The position numbers and the translations under genes were made by a program. Shown piece by piece: positions 1 to 6,881 of a stretch of 11,334 nt of DNA (the first letter of the stretch is position 1; each line of letters opens with the position of its first letter). The stretch spans positions 1 to 11,334 of the forward strand of contig JAUVEQ010000050.1 of NCBI GenBank assembly GCA_030594725.1, in the 5' to 3' direction. The DNA is from Methanobacteriota archaeon (GTDB lineage Archaea; Thermoplasmatota; DTKX01; GCA-020343715). Below the pieces are notes generated by a model. It was not told the DNA's origin. It saw only the letters and a program-made list of their open reading frames with translations, and searched no databases.

Positions 1-116
1 GGACTGTTGGCAGGCCTTGGGAACAAGATGCTGAGAATTCAGGGGTTCCATCATCCTCGAGATCTGAATGGGTCCGCCTGGCAACCTTATTAACCCTGCC
101 CAACAATCGCCCGGTC
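1..116. other. Left-edge region without an assignable gene
   Basis: I cannot assign a gene here. Plus-strand frame 1 is open from the edge to a TAA at 91-93 and could be the last 30 codons of an upstream gene, but its third positions are only about half G or C, unlike the strongly GC-ending codons of the neighbours. On the minus strand ATGATG at 54-49 opens a frame that runs off the edge after 18 codons, with equally poor codon bias. Frame 3, in phase with the glycosyltransferase that follows, has no stop back to the edge, so the sequence does not by itself exclude a longer N-terminus for that gene. Confidence 0.4.
86..93 (+). promoter_or_regulatory. TATA-like box of first glycosyltransferase
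   Basis: CTTATTAA stands out in GC-rich surroundings. Its centre lies about 27 bases before the GTG at 117, the spacing at which archaeal TBP/TFB-directed transcription would begin at or next to the start codon. No ribosome-binding site is visible between them, so a leaderless mRNA is likely. The box is nearly symmetrical (TTAATAA on the other strand) and could also serve a minus-strand transcript towards the left edge. Confidence 0.55.
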
Positions 117-1226
117 GTGCGAGTGGCGATAGTGGCCCGGACGATACCTCCCATAGACAGGGGCGGTATCCAGAACTACGTCAGGTACATGGGAGAGGAC
201 GTTTCAGCGTTGGGAGTTGACATCACCTTGTACCTTCACAGGGCTGACTATCCCAAGGACCTGCCCTTCAAGATAGAGCAGGTCAGGACCCTTTCTCTGC
301 CCCGGCTGACCGCCGGCCTCTACGTGTCCCTCGCCCTGTCGGCGGGCAAGGCCCTCCAGGGGACCGATTACGACGTATACCACGGCCACGCGATGTACGG
401 TTGGGGGATCGGCCTCAACGACCTCCACCCTCACGTGATAACCTGCCACGGGACCCAATTGAACGAGTACATGGCCACCAAGGCCGAGACCCGGGACCTG
501 GACCCCCGCATCACTGACGCGATCACGTACAGGATGGAACGCCACGCCGCCCGCAAGGCGGACTACGTGGTCGTGGACTGCGAGCTCAACCGCAAGGACG
601 TCATCGAGCAGTACGGCATCGATCCCGACGTCGTCAGGATAATCCCCCCCTGCATCCGGAACCGCAGGTTCAAGGTGGCGGCCCCCGAGGGTCACAACAT
701 AATCTACATGGGCAGGCTGAGCCAGAGGAAGGGCATCAAGTACCTCATAAAGGCCATGCCCGAGGTGCTGGAGCGAGTGCCCGACGCGCGCCTCCTGGTG
801 GGTGGCTCGGGAGAGCGGATGGAAGAGCTCCAGGCCCTTGTCAAGAGGATGGAACTGGGTGACTCCGTCGAGTTCCTGGGCTTCATCCCCGACGAGGAGC
901 TGCCCGACTTCTACGCCCGGGGCATGGTGTTCTGCATGCCCTCGGTCTACGAGGGCTTCGGCATGGTGATGCTCGAGGCCATGGCCTCCTCGCTGCCCGT
1001 GGTGGCCTTCCGCACGGGGGGCGTGCCCGAGGTGATCGAGGACGGCGTCACGGGCTACCAGGCCGACCCGGGGACCCTGGCCGACCGCCTGGCCCGGGTG
1101 CTGGAGGACCCGAAGGGCGCGGCCGAGATGGGGGCACGGGGCCGGAAGATCGTGTGGGACGGATACACCACCGAGCACATGGCGGACCTCACCCTGGCGG
1201 TCTACGAGGAGGCCGCCCGCCGATAG
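117..1226 (+). CDS. GT4-family glycosyltransferase (GT-B fold)
   Basis: Probable retaining glycosyltransferase that moves a sugar from a nucleotide donor to a lipid-linked or glycan acceptor at the inner face of the membrane. The 369-residue length is typical of GT4. The N-terminal Rossmann half opens with RVAIVAR and a Gly16-Gly17 loop. HGH at 89-91 and CHGT at 110-113 lie at acceptor/donor-cleft positions. The C-terminal half has the phosphate-contacting GRLSQRKG (199-206, with R200 and K205) and the family E-x7-E pair at Glu279 and Glu287 in the segment YEGFGMVMLEAM, followed by VPEVIEDGVTGY. All catalytic landmarks are present. The GTG start was chosen because it puts the first beta strand at residue 2 and lies about 27 bases after a TATA-like box; the frame is open further upstream. 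An 85-base gap with its own TATA box precedes the next glycosyltransferase. Donor and acceptor sugars cannot be read from the sequence. Confidence 0.9.
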   Translation: MRVAIVARTIPPIDRGGIQNYVRYMGEDVSALGVDITLYLHRADYPKDLPFKIEQVRTLSLPRLTAGLYVSLALSAGKALQGTDYDVYHGHAMYGWGIGLNDLHPHVITCHGTQLNEYMATKAETRDLDPRITDAITYRMERHAARKADYVVVDCELNRKDVIEQYGIDPDVVRIIPPCIRNRRFKVAAPEGHNIIYMGRLSQRKGIKYLIKAMPEVLERVPDARLLVGGSGERMEELQALVKRMELGDSVEFLGFIPDEELPDFYARGMVFCMPSVYEGFGMVMLEAMASSLPVVAFRTGGVPEVIEDGVTGYQADPGTLADRLARVLEDPKGAAEMGARGRKIVWDGYTTEHMADLTLAVYEEAARR

Positions 1227-1242
1227 GCCCGGACGGCTCCCT

Positions 1243-1255
1243 CCAGGGACCCTGG
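1243..1255. repeat. 13-base palindrome between the glycosyltransferases
   Basis: CCAGGG-A-CCCTGG is a perfect 6-base inverted repeat around a single central base. It lies 17 bases after the stop of the first glycosyltransferase and 15 bases before the TATA-like box of the second. It could be a protein-binding site upstream of that promoter or a short 3'-end stem of the first transcript. No T tract follows, so nothing marks it as a terminator. In GC-rich DNA chance is a real alternative. Confidence 0.35.
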
Positions 1256-1270
1256 CCCTGTGCAAAAGGT

Positions 1271-1277
1271 GATATAT
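1271..1277 (+). promoter_or_regulatory. TATA-like box of second glycosyltransferase
   Basis: GATATAT is the only AT run in the 85-base gap. Its centre is about 38 bases before the GTG at 1312, so transcription would start near 1300 and leave a short leader. GGTG at 1300-1303, eight bases before the start codon, is a plausible ribosome-binding site. Unlike the first glycosyltransferase this gene would therefore have a leader. Confidence 0.5.
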
Positions 1278-1311
1278 CCCCTTCCCCCTCCGGAGACACG
1301 GTGGGCACCAG

Positions 1312-2442
1312 GTGAGGATTCTCTACGTGGCCACAGGTGTCCCGTTCCCGCTGGAGTGCGGGGGGACGACCCACATCCGGGAGGTCGCTCAGGAGCTCAG
1401 GCGACGCGGCCACGAGCTGATACTCTGCGTCAGGGCCGGACCGGGCCTCGAGGAGGGGATGGTCGAGGGTTTCCGCGTCCATCGTTTCACGTGGCGGAAC
1501 CGGGACATGGCCGTGTCCCAGGTGGTCCACAGGTGGCGACACGGGACCCGGGTCGCCCGGCTGGCCAAGCGCTACGACGTTGACCTGATCTACGAGCGGG
1601 AGAACTCCATGGGGTCCGGGGCGATCGCGTCCCAGCTGGTGGGCCTTCCGCTGACGGCCGAGATAAACGACCTGTGGTACAGCCCCAAGACCCTGGAACG
1701 GGCCGGCAGGATCATCTCCAACTCGGGCTCGGTCAAGGGCATCATCCCGAAAAAGTACCATCACAAGACGGTGTTCGTCCACATGGCCGCGGACACCCAG
1801 GCCTTCCTTGACGTGGAGCCCGTCCCCATTCCGGGCACCGAGGGCCGTCGCCTGATGTGCTACATGGGAAGCCTTCTCGCCTGGCACGGCATCCCCGACC
1901 TGGTGGCCGCCCTGCCCTCGGTGCACGAGCGCGTCCCCGAAGCCACACTCCTCCTTCTGGGCAAGGCCACCACCTCCGAGGGCGAGAGGAACATGGCAGC
2001 CCTCCAGAGGATGGCCGAGGATGTGGGTGACCCGGCAATGCTGCGCCCCATGGGACTCGTGGACCACACCGAGGTGCCAGGGGTGCTGGCCTCATGCGAC
2101 CTGTGCGTCGCCCCCTTCAACCCCTCCGGTGAGCCCGAACTGCTCAAGTACGGTTTCTGGTACTCCCCCACCAAACTTTGGGAGTACATGGCCGCCGGCA
2201 AGCCCGTGGTGGCCACCGACCTGGACAACATCAGGGACATCGTGGGAGAGGACCGGGGCATCCTCGTTCCCCCCGGTGAGCCCGACTCCCTTGCCGACGC
2301 CCTGGTGAAGGTGCTCACCGACGAAGACCTGAGAAGGCGGATGGGCGAGAGCAGCCTGGCCTTTGCCCGGGAGAACACCTGGGAGAAGCGGGTCGACGAG
2401 TACGAGCGGGCGATAGTCGAGACCCTTGAGGGAGGGAAGTGA
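1312..2442 (+). CDS. GT4-like glycosyltransferase, divergent donor-site motifs
   Basis: Predicted cytoplasmic or membrane-associated glycosyltransferase of 376 residues with the two-domain GT-B layout. The start MRILYVATG is a first Rossmann strand and is followed by the Gly17-Gly18 loop (CGGTTHI). The segment DLIYEREN near residue 90 resembles GT4 enzymes of surface-polysaccharide clusters. In the C-terminal half YMGSLLAWHG (184-193) replaces the usual GRLxxxKG. The stretch YSPTKLWEYMAAGKPVVA carries Glu291, but the residue eight positions earlier is Trp, so only the second glutamate of E-x7-E is kept. This variant is known in GT4-like enzymes with the S-P-x-K-x-x-E-Y-M signature. The link between the domains (residues about 115-140) looks short for the family. 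The last 17 bases overlap the flippase frame, which suggests cotranscription and translational coupling. Specificity is unknown. Confidence 0.86.
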   Translation: MRILYVATGVPFPLECGGTTHIREVAQELRRRGHELILCVRAGPGLEEGMVEGFRVHRFTWRNRDMAVSQVVHRWRHGTRVARLAKRYDVDLIYERENSMGSGAIASQLVGLPLTAEINDLWYSPKTLERAGRIISNSGSVKGIIPKKYHHKTVFVHMAADTQAFLDVEPVPIPGTEGRRLMCYMGSLLAWHGIPDLVAALPSVHERVPEATLLLLGKATTSEGERNMAALQRMAEDVGDPAMLRPMGLVDHTEVPGVLASCDLCVAPFNPSGEPELLKYGFWYSPTKLWEYMAAGKPVVATDLDNIRDIVGEDRGILVPPGEPDSLADALVKVLTDEDLRRRMGESSLAFARENTWEKRVDEYERAIVETLEGGK

Positions 2443-4063
2443 CCTGGCCGACCTGGAGGACGGCGGGGAGGAGGCCCAGGAGGAGATATCCGAGGAGCCC
2501 GAGGAGCCCGGGGCGGCGGTGACCGCCCGGGTGCTGGAGGGCTCCGCATTCATCCTGGCCTCACGGTTGGTCAATGCCGTCTCCCTGTTCGTCGTGTCCG
2601 TGACCCTCGCCCGGTACCTGGGCACCGATGAGTATGGCCTAATCGCCATCGCCCTCGGCGTGGCGGGCATGCTCGAGGTGGTGGGTGCCCTGGGGATGAA
2701 CACGGGCGCTGCCAGGTACATCCCCTACTACAAGGCCAGGAGCGAGGACGGTGACATCCGGCGGGTCATATCCATCAACATCACCGCGAAGATCGGCATG
2801 GCCCTCATGCTGGGCGCCCTGCTCTACATCTCGGCCGGGCTGCTACAGGACTTCTTCGACAAGCCCATCGAGCCCCTGATGGAGATAGCGGCCATCGTGC
2901 TCGCCCTCAACATCCTGGGCGGTGCCTTCCAGGGCATCCTCCGTGGTTACCAGAGGATGGCCGCCATGGCGGTGGCCAACGTGGTCCGCGATGTCGTGTG
3001 GGCCGTTACCGCCATCGGCCTCGTGGTGGTGGCCGACCTGGGGCCCGAGGGCGCCCTGTGGGGCATGGTGGCGGGGGCCATCATCTGGCTGATCATCTCG
3101 CTGGTCATCCTGGTGCAGGTCCTGCGGTCCGACCCCCCCGAGGACCCCCACCTGGTCAACCGCTACGACCGGCGGGTGGTCATGGCGCTTGTCACCTTCG
3201 GCATCCCCGTCCTGCTGAGCAAGCTCCTGTTCATGGTCTTCGATTGGACAGGTACGTACGTGATCGCCTACTTCGGGACGGTGGAGGATGTCTCCATCTA
3301 CAACATCGCCTTCGGGATCGTGGCCATCCCCCTCATCCTGATCAAGGCCATCGGCGTCGCCATGCTCCCTGCCATGAGCCAGGCCTACGGCGAGGAACGG
3401 CTCGGACTGATGCGGACCCTGTGGGGCGGCTCCCTCAAGCTGATCGACTCCCTCTTCATGCCATTGACCGCAATGCTCATGGTGCTGGCGGCGCCCACGA
3501 TACTGCTCATATACGGGATGGACTACGTCCCCGGGGCGCTGTCGGTGCTGATCCTGGCACCCTACCTGCTCGTGCGTCCCACGGGCCTGATGTCCACGCA
3601 GATCCTGGCCGCGATGGCCCTCCAGAAACTCATATTCAAGGTCAATATGGTCTCCGTCGGGTACAACATCGCCATGAGCATCATCCTGGTGCCGATGATC
3701 GGCATCGAGGGCGCCGCCCTGGCGGCCTCCTCGGCCTTCATCATCAACTCCGTGCTGATGTACCACTACGCCAGGAGGGAGTCCGGGGTGGATGTGGACA
3801 ACGGGGCGATGACCATCCTCCTTGTCGGTTCCGCCATCGCGATGGTCGTGGCCGGCGGCGTGTTCCTGGTGACCGACCTCCTGGGCCAGGGAATCTTCGC
3901 TCTCCTCGTCCGATTGGCCGGAGCGGGGCTGTTGGGCCTGGGGGCCTACCTCCTCTACTACCGGCGGGTGACGGTCTTCTCCAAGGATGAGATGGAGAAC
4001 GTGATGGCCGTCGCCAAGCACAGCAGGCTGGCAGGCCTGATCCTCAGGATCCTCAGGATCTGA
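2426..4063 (+). CDS. Wzx/MATE-like polysaccharide flippase
   Basis: Predicted multidrug/oligosaccharidyl-lipid/polysaccharide superfamily transporter that would flip lipid-linked glycans from the cytoplasmic to the outer face. It has about 14 hydrophobic helices between residues 41 and 515, starting with AFILASRLVNAVSLFVV. The segment TLARYLGTDEYGLIAIAL after helix 1 is the classic Wzx/RfbX opening, and ARYIPYYKAR follows helix 2. The 545-residue length is slightly above normal because of an acidic leader of about 30 residues (EEAQEEISEEPEEP). The start is uncertain: TTG at 2426 overlaps the previous gene by 17 bases; CTG at 2444 lies 7 bases after GGAGGG (2431-2436); GTG at 2519 would drop the acidic leader and give 514 residues. 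Leader codons mostly end in G or C, which favours translation of that region. It directly follows the two glycosyltransferases and ends 7 bases from the convergent alaS. Confidence 0.9.
   Translation: MREGSDLADLEDGGEEAQEEISEEPEEPGAAVTARVLEGSAFILASRLVNAVSLFVVSVTLARYLGTDEYGLIAIALGVAGMLEVVGALGMNTGAARYIPYYKARSEDGDIRRVISINITAKIGMALMLGALLYISAGLLQDFFDKPIEPLMEIAAIVLALNILGGAFQGILRGYQRMAAMAVANVVRDVVWAVTAIGLVVVADLGPEGALWGMVAGAIIWLIISLVILVQVLRSDPPEDPHLVNRYDRRVVMALVTFGIPVLLSKLLFMVFDWTGTYVIAYFGTVEDVSIYNIAFGIVAIPLILIKAIGVAMLPAMSQAYGEERLGLMRTLWGGSLKLIDSLFMPLTAMLMVLAAPTILLIYGMDYVPGALSVLILAPYLLVRPTGLMSTQILAAMALQKLIFKVNMVSVGYNIAMSIILVPMIGIEGAALAASSAFIINSVLMYHYARRESGVDVDNGAMTILLVGSAIAMVVAGGVFLVTDLLGQGIFALLVRLAGAGLLGLGAYLLYYRRVTVFSKDEMENVMAVAKHSRLAGLILRILRI
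4039..4060. repeat. 9-base tandem repeat at flippase 3' end
   Basis: GATCCTCAG occurs twice in tandem (4039-4047, 4048-4056) followed by GATC, just before the flippase stop. It encodes the C-terminal LILRILRI. AATCTAATCTAACC follows across the 7-base convergent junction with alaS. It is probably coding repetition or replication slippage; no terminator T tract is present on either strand. Confidence 0.6.
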
Positions 4064-4070
4064 ATCTAAT

Positions 4071-6812
4071 CTAACCAAGGAGTCCAGGCAGGGCTAGCCT
4101 GGCCGCCTCTAGGGCGTCGCCCATGCGGTCGCCTTCGCCGCCTCCCTGGGCGAAGTCGGGCTTGCCTCCGCCGCGGCCACCCGCAGCCTCGAGCGCCACC
4201 TTCAACAGCTCCGTGCAGTCCAGGCCCACATCCTTGGAGCACGCCACCACCATGCCGCCCTTGGTGGAAGCCAGCACGGCCACGGTGCCCGGGTTGGTGA
4301 TGGCCTGCCGGGCCATGGTCACCAGGTCCCCCATGTTGGCGTCCCCCAGGTCGGCCACGAGCCGGACACCCGGCGCCACCTCCTCGCCGTCCTGCTGCTT
4401 GGCCTTGCCCAGTCGGCGGGTGAGCTCGTCAACCTGCTTGCCCAGCTCCTTCCACTCCCGGAAGAACCGCTGGGCCGACCGGGGAAGCTGCTCCGGACGC
4501 ACGTCGAGGGTTCCCGCGGCCTCGTCGAGCAGGGCCCGCTCCTCCTGCCCCAGGCGCACCGCGGCCATGCCCGCCGAGTACTCGAGGCGGACGATGCCAT
4601 CGGCGATACGCTCGGCGCGTCGCATGCGGACCGAACCGACATGGGCGGTGTTCGCCACATGCGTCCCTCCGCAGGCCTCCACATCCACGTCGGCGATGCG
4701 CACCACACGGATCTGTGCTCCCGGGGGAACGCCGCCCTGGTAGAGCCGGAACCCGTACTTGCGTTCTGCCTCCGTGCGCTCCATGAAGGACCTGTCGACT
4801 GGGATGGCCTGGAGGACCAGCTCGTTGGCGCGGGTCTCGATGGCCGACAGCTCCTCTGGTGTGACACGCTGGAAGTGGCTGATGTCGACCCGGGCCATGT
4901 CGGTCCCCTTCTGGGCGCCCGACTGCCAAACGTGGTCGCCCAGCACCTGGCGGGCCGAGGCCAGCACCAGGTGGGTGGCGGTGTGATGATGGGTATGGGC
5001 GTCCCTTCGGTCCCGGTCGATGAGGCCGCGGACCAGCTCCCCCACGGGCAGCTCGGTCCCCGTCTCCATGAGGTGATGGACTATGATCTCCCCCCTCTTC
5101 TCCACCCACCTGACGCGGTAGGTGGCATCCCCATGATGGATGGCGCCCTCGTCGGAGGGCTGGCCGCCCCCCTCGGGATAGAACAGGGTCTGCTCCAGCA
5201 CGACCTTGCCCGGTGCCGACCACTGTACCACCGCCTCGAACTCGGTCTGGGCGGGAGATTCGTAGTAGAGCTTGCGGGTGTCGGGAAGCTGGGCGTCCAG
5301 TGGTTCGGCCTCCGCATCGGCGGCGATCTCCTCGGGTGTGGCCTGCTCGTGACGGGTGGCCAGCAGGGTGGAGAAGTTGTCGGGGACCTCCACCTCGATG
5401 TCGCGCTCGGCCGCCAGCTCCTTGACGATGGCCGGGGGCACGCCGTAGGTGTCCCAGAACTCGATGAGGGACTCCAAGGGCAGCGCCTTCTGCTCGGAGG
5501 ACTCGAGGGTGCTGGCTACCAGCCGCTTGCCCTTCTTCATCGTGGTGTGGAACCGCTCGGTCTCCAGGTCGAGGATCTCCCTGATGTAGTCCCACCGGGA
5601 GTCGACCTCGAACACGCCCCGGAGGGACGGTCTGTGGAGGTCCACGATCTCGTAGAGCTTCATCGGGCAGTCGAGCCTCTCCATCAGCCGGAGGCTGCGG
5701 CGCACCAGCAGGCGCGCCAGGTATCCGGCCTTGACATTGGAGGGGACGACGCCGTCGGCCAGCATCCATGGCAGCACCCTGGTGTGGTCCGCCAGGGCGT
5801 AGAGGTTCTCGTGGGGGGTGATGAGCTCCGTCAGCCGATCGACGTCGATGTCCACGCCGTGGGCCGAGAGCCGCTTGACCACCTCGGTCCTGAGCACCTT
5901 GATGTCGGAGGTGGCCTCCAGGTCCATGACCCCCGCCACCTTGGTGTTCTCCGCGATGATGCGGGTGGTCTCGTCGTCGGCTGAGCCCAGCTCGAGGCCG
6001 CATGCGGACCTTAGCTCCTTGACCACATCGGGGAAGGCCGACTCGTACACGGTGGGGGTCCCCTGGGATGCCCAGGCGAGGCGCTCCAGACCGTATCCGG
6101 TGTCCACGACGTAGAGGTCCATCGGGCTGTAGGTGCCGCCCTTGATCTCGACCTCGCCGGCGGGGTCCGCCCGGTAGGCCATGAACACCAGGGTCGCCAG
6201 CTCGACGCCGCCCGCCATCACCTCCAGGGCGGGGCCCGCGTTGCCACCTCCCGACCAGGGGTTCTCCTTGAAGGTGATTGCGTGCGGGTCGATGCCGAGC
6301 ACGTTGGAGAAGAAGTCGTAGCAGTAGGCCACCGTGTCCTCCAGCCAGTACACCTCGTGGTCCGGGGTGTTGAAGGCGTGGTGGCCCATCATCTCGAAGG
6401 AGGTCAGGTGACGTCCAGACCGTCCCACCGAGTCCAGGTCGTTGAACCTTATGCAGGGCTGGGAGATGGCCAGTGGGTTGGCCGGCGGTGGAGTGCTTCC
6501 CGACGTGACGTGGGGCTGGAAGCACGCGATGGACGCGATGGCGAAGTAGATGTCGCTGCGCCACCGGGCGACCACGGGGTACCGCTCCAGTCGGGTGTGG
6601 TTGTGCTTCTCGAAGTAGGACAGGAAGGCCTCGCGCATCTCCTCGAGGGTGTAGGGCTTGGGGATGGGAGGCTTGTCGATCAGCGTGTACTCGTCGCAGG
6701 GATTGTCCCCGCAGGTCTCCACACCGCTGTTGGTCCAGAACATATTGCCGCAGGATGGGCAGGTCCTCTGTTCGAAGTCGTGGTCCTGAAAATGCTGGAG
6801 GTCGAATTCCAC
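4071..6812 (-). CDS. alaS: Alanyl-tRNA synthetase, archaeal type
   Basis: Charges tRNA-Ala with alanine and hydrolyses mischarged Ser- or Gly-tRNA-Ala, in the cytoplasm. The 913-residue length is normal for archaea. An N-terminal cysteine knuckle typical of archaeal enzymes (C18-P-S-C21, C34, C39) precedes the class II core. Motif 2 is near IRFNDLDSVGRSGRHL (R122, F123) with FEMMGHHAF after it, and motif 3 contains GLERLAW (E243, R244). The tRNA-recognition helical region follows. The editing domain has both zinc motifs: H610-TAT-H614 and C714-GGT-H718. The C-terminal oligomerisation/C-Ala part ends with a glycine-rich GGRGGGKPDFAQGGGEG. The start is GTG, giving the conserved opening EFDLQHF; a TATA-like box lies about 35 bases upstream. 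It is the last of three minus-strand genes, 69 bases after the membrane regulator but with its own promoter. No motif is missing. Confidence 0.98.
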   Translation of the reverse strand: MEFDLQHFQDHDFEQRTCPSCGNMFWTNSGVETCGDNPCDEYTLIDKPPIPKPYTLEEMREAFLSYFEKHNHTRLERYPVVARWRSDIYFAIASIACFQPHVTSGSTPPPANPLAISQPCIRFNDLDSVGRSGRHLTSFEMMGHHAFNTPDHEVYWLEDTVAYCYDFFSNVLGIDPHAITFKENPWSGGGNAGPALEVMAGGVELATLVFMAYRADPAGEVEIKGGTYSPMDLYVVDTGYGLERLAWASQGTPTVYESAFPDVVKELRSACGLELGSADDETTRIIAENTKVAGVMDLEATSDIKVLRTEVVKRLSAHGVDIDVDRLTELITPHENLYALADHTRVLPWMLADGVVPSNVKAGYLARLLVRRSLRLMERLDCPMKLYEIVDLHRPSLRGVFEVDSRWDYIREILDLETERFHTTMKKGKRLVASTLESSEQKALPLESLIEFWDTYGVPPAIVKELAAERDIEVEVPDNFSTLLATRHEQATPEEIAADAEAEPLDAQLPDTRKLYYESPAQTEFEAVVQWSAPGKVVLEQTLFYPEGGGQPSDEGAIHHGDATYRVRWVEKRGEIIVHHLMETGTELPVGELVRGLIDRDRRDAHTHHHTATHLVLASARQVLGDHVWQSGAQKGTDMARVDISHFQRVTPEELSAIETRANELVLQAIPVDRSFMERTEAERKYGFRLYQGGVPPGAQIRVVRIADVDVEACGGTHVANTAHVGSVRMRRAERIADGIVRLEYSAGMAAVRLGQEERALLDEAAGTLDVRPEQLPRSAQRFFREWKELGKQVDELTRRLGKAKQQDGEEVAPGVRLVADLGDANMGDLVTMARQAITNPGTVAVLASTKGGMVVACSKDVGLDCTELLKVALEAAGGRGGGKPDFAQGGGEGDRMGDALEAARLALPGLLG

Positions 6813-6842
6813 TTACACCACGACGCGAGGATTGCCCTCACG

Positions 6843-6851
6843 ATATATAAA
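6843..6851 (-). promoter_or_regulatory. TATA-like box of alaS
   Basis: On the minus strand this reads TTTATATAT, a strong archaeal TATA box, centred about 35 bases before the GTG of alaS. Transcription would start near 6821 and leave a leader of only about 9 bases. alaS can thus be expressed separately from the upstream membrane-regulator gene. Confidence 0.65.
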
Positions 6852-6857
6852 CATCCG

Positions 6858-6879
6858 GGCCGGTTGGCGCCGCCAGGCC
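6858..6879 (-). other. GC-rich hairpin after the membrane-regulator stop
   Basis: Starting 2 bases after the stop codon, the minus strand can fold as GGCC-TGGC, a GGC loop, GCCA, a 3-base bulge, and GGCC. It could protect the 3' end of the regulator mRNA. It lies immediately upstream of the alaS TATA box, where a TFB recognition element would be expected. There is no downstream T run, so I do not call it a terminator. Confidence 0.3.
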
Positions 6880-6881
6880 GT

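Noticed and set aside
204..1265. 353-codon minus-strand open frame opposite the first glycosyltransferase
   Set aside because: It has a repetitive His/Val/Gly/Leu-rich composition typical of antisense frames in GC-rich genes and no recognisable domain. The plus-strand gene has full GT4 motifs.
4061..4075. Terminator between the convergent flippase and alaS genes
   Set aside because: The gap is only 7 bases, with no stem followed by a T run and no poly-T on either strand.
2843..4078. 411-codon minus-strand open frame opposite the flippase
   Set aside because: It is extremely rich in His, Asp, Gln and Gly with no domain. It is the mirror of codons for hydrophobic residues in the transporter.
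4429..6564. 711-codon minus-strand open frame in another phase within alaS
   Set aside because: It is an Arg/Gly/Pro/His-rich shadow caused by GC-rich third positions. The alaS frame has all family motifs across its whole length.
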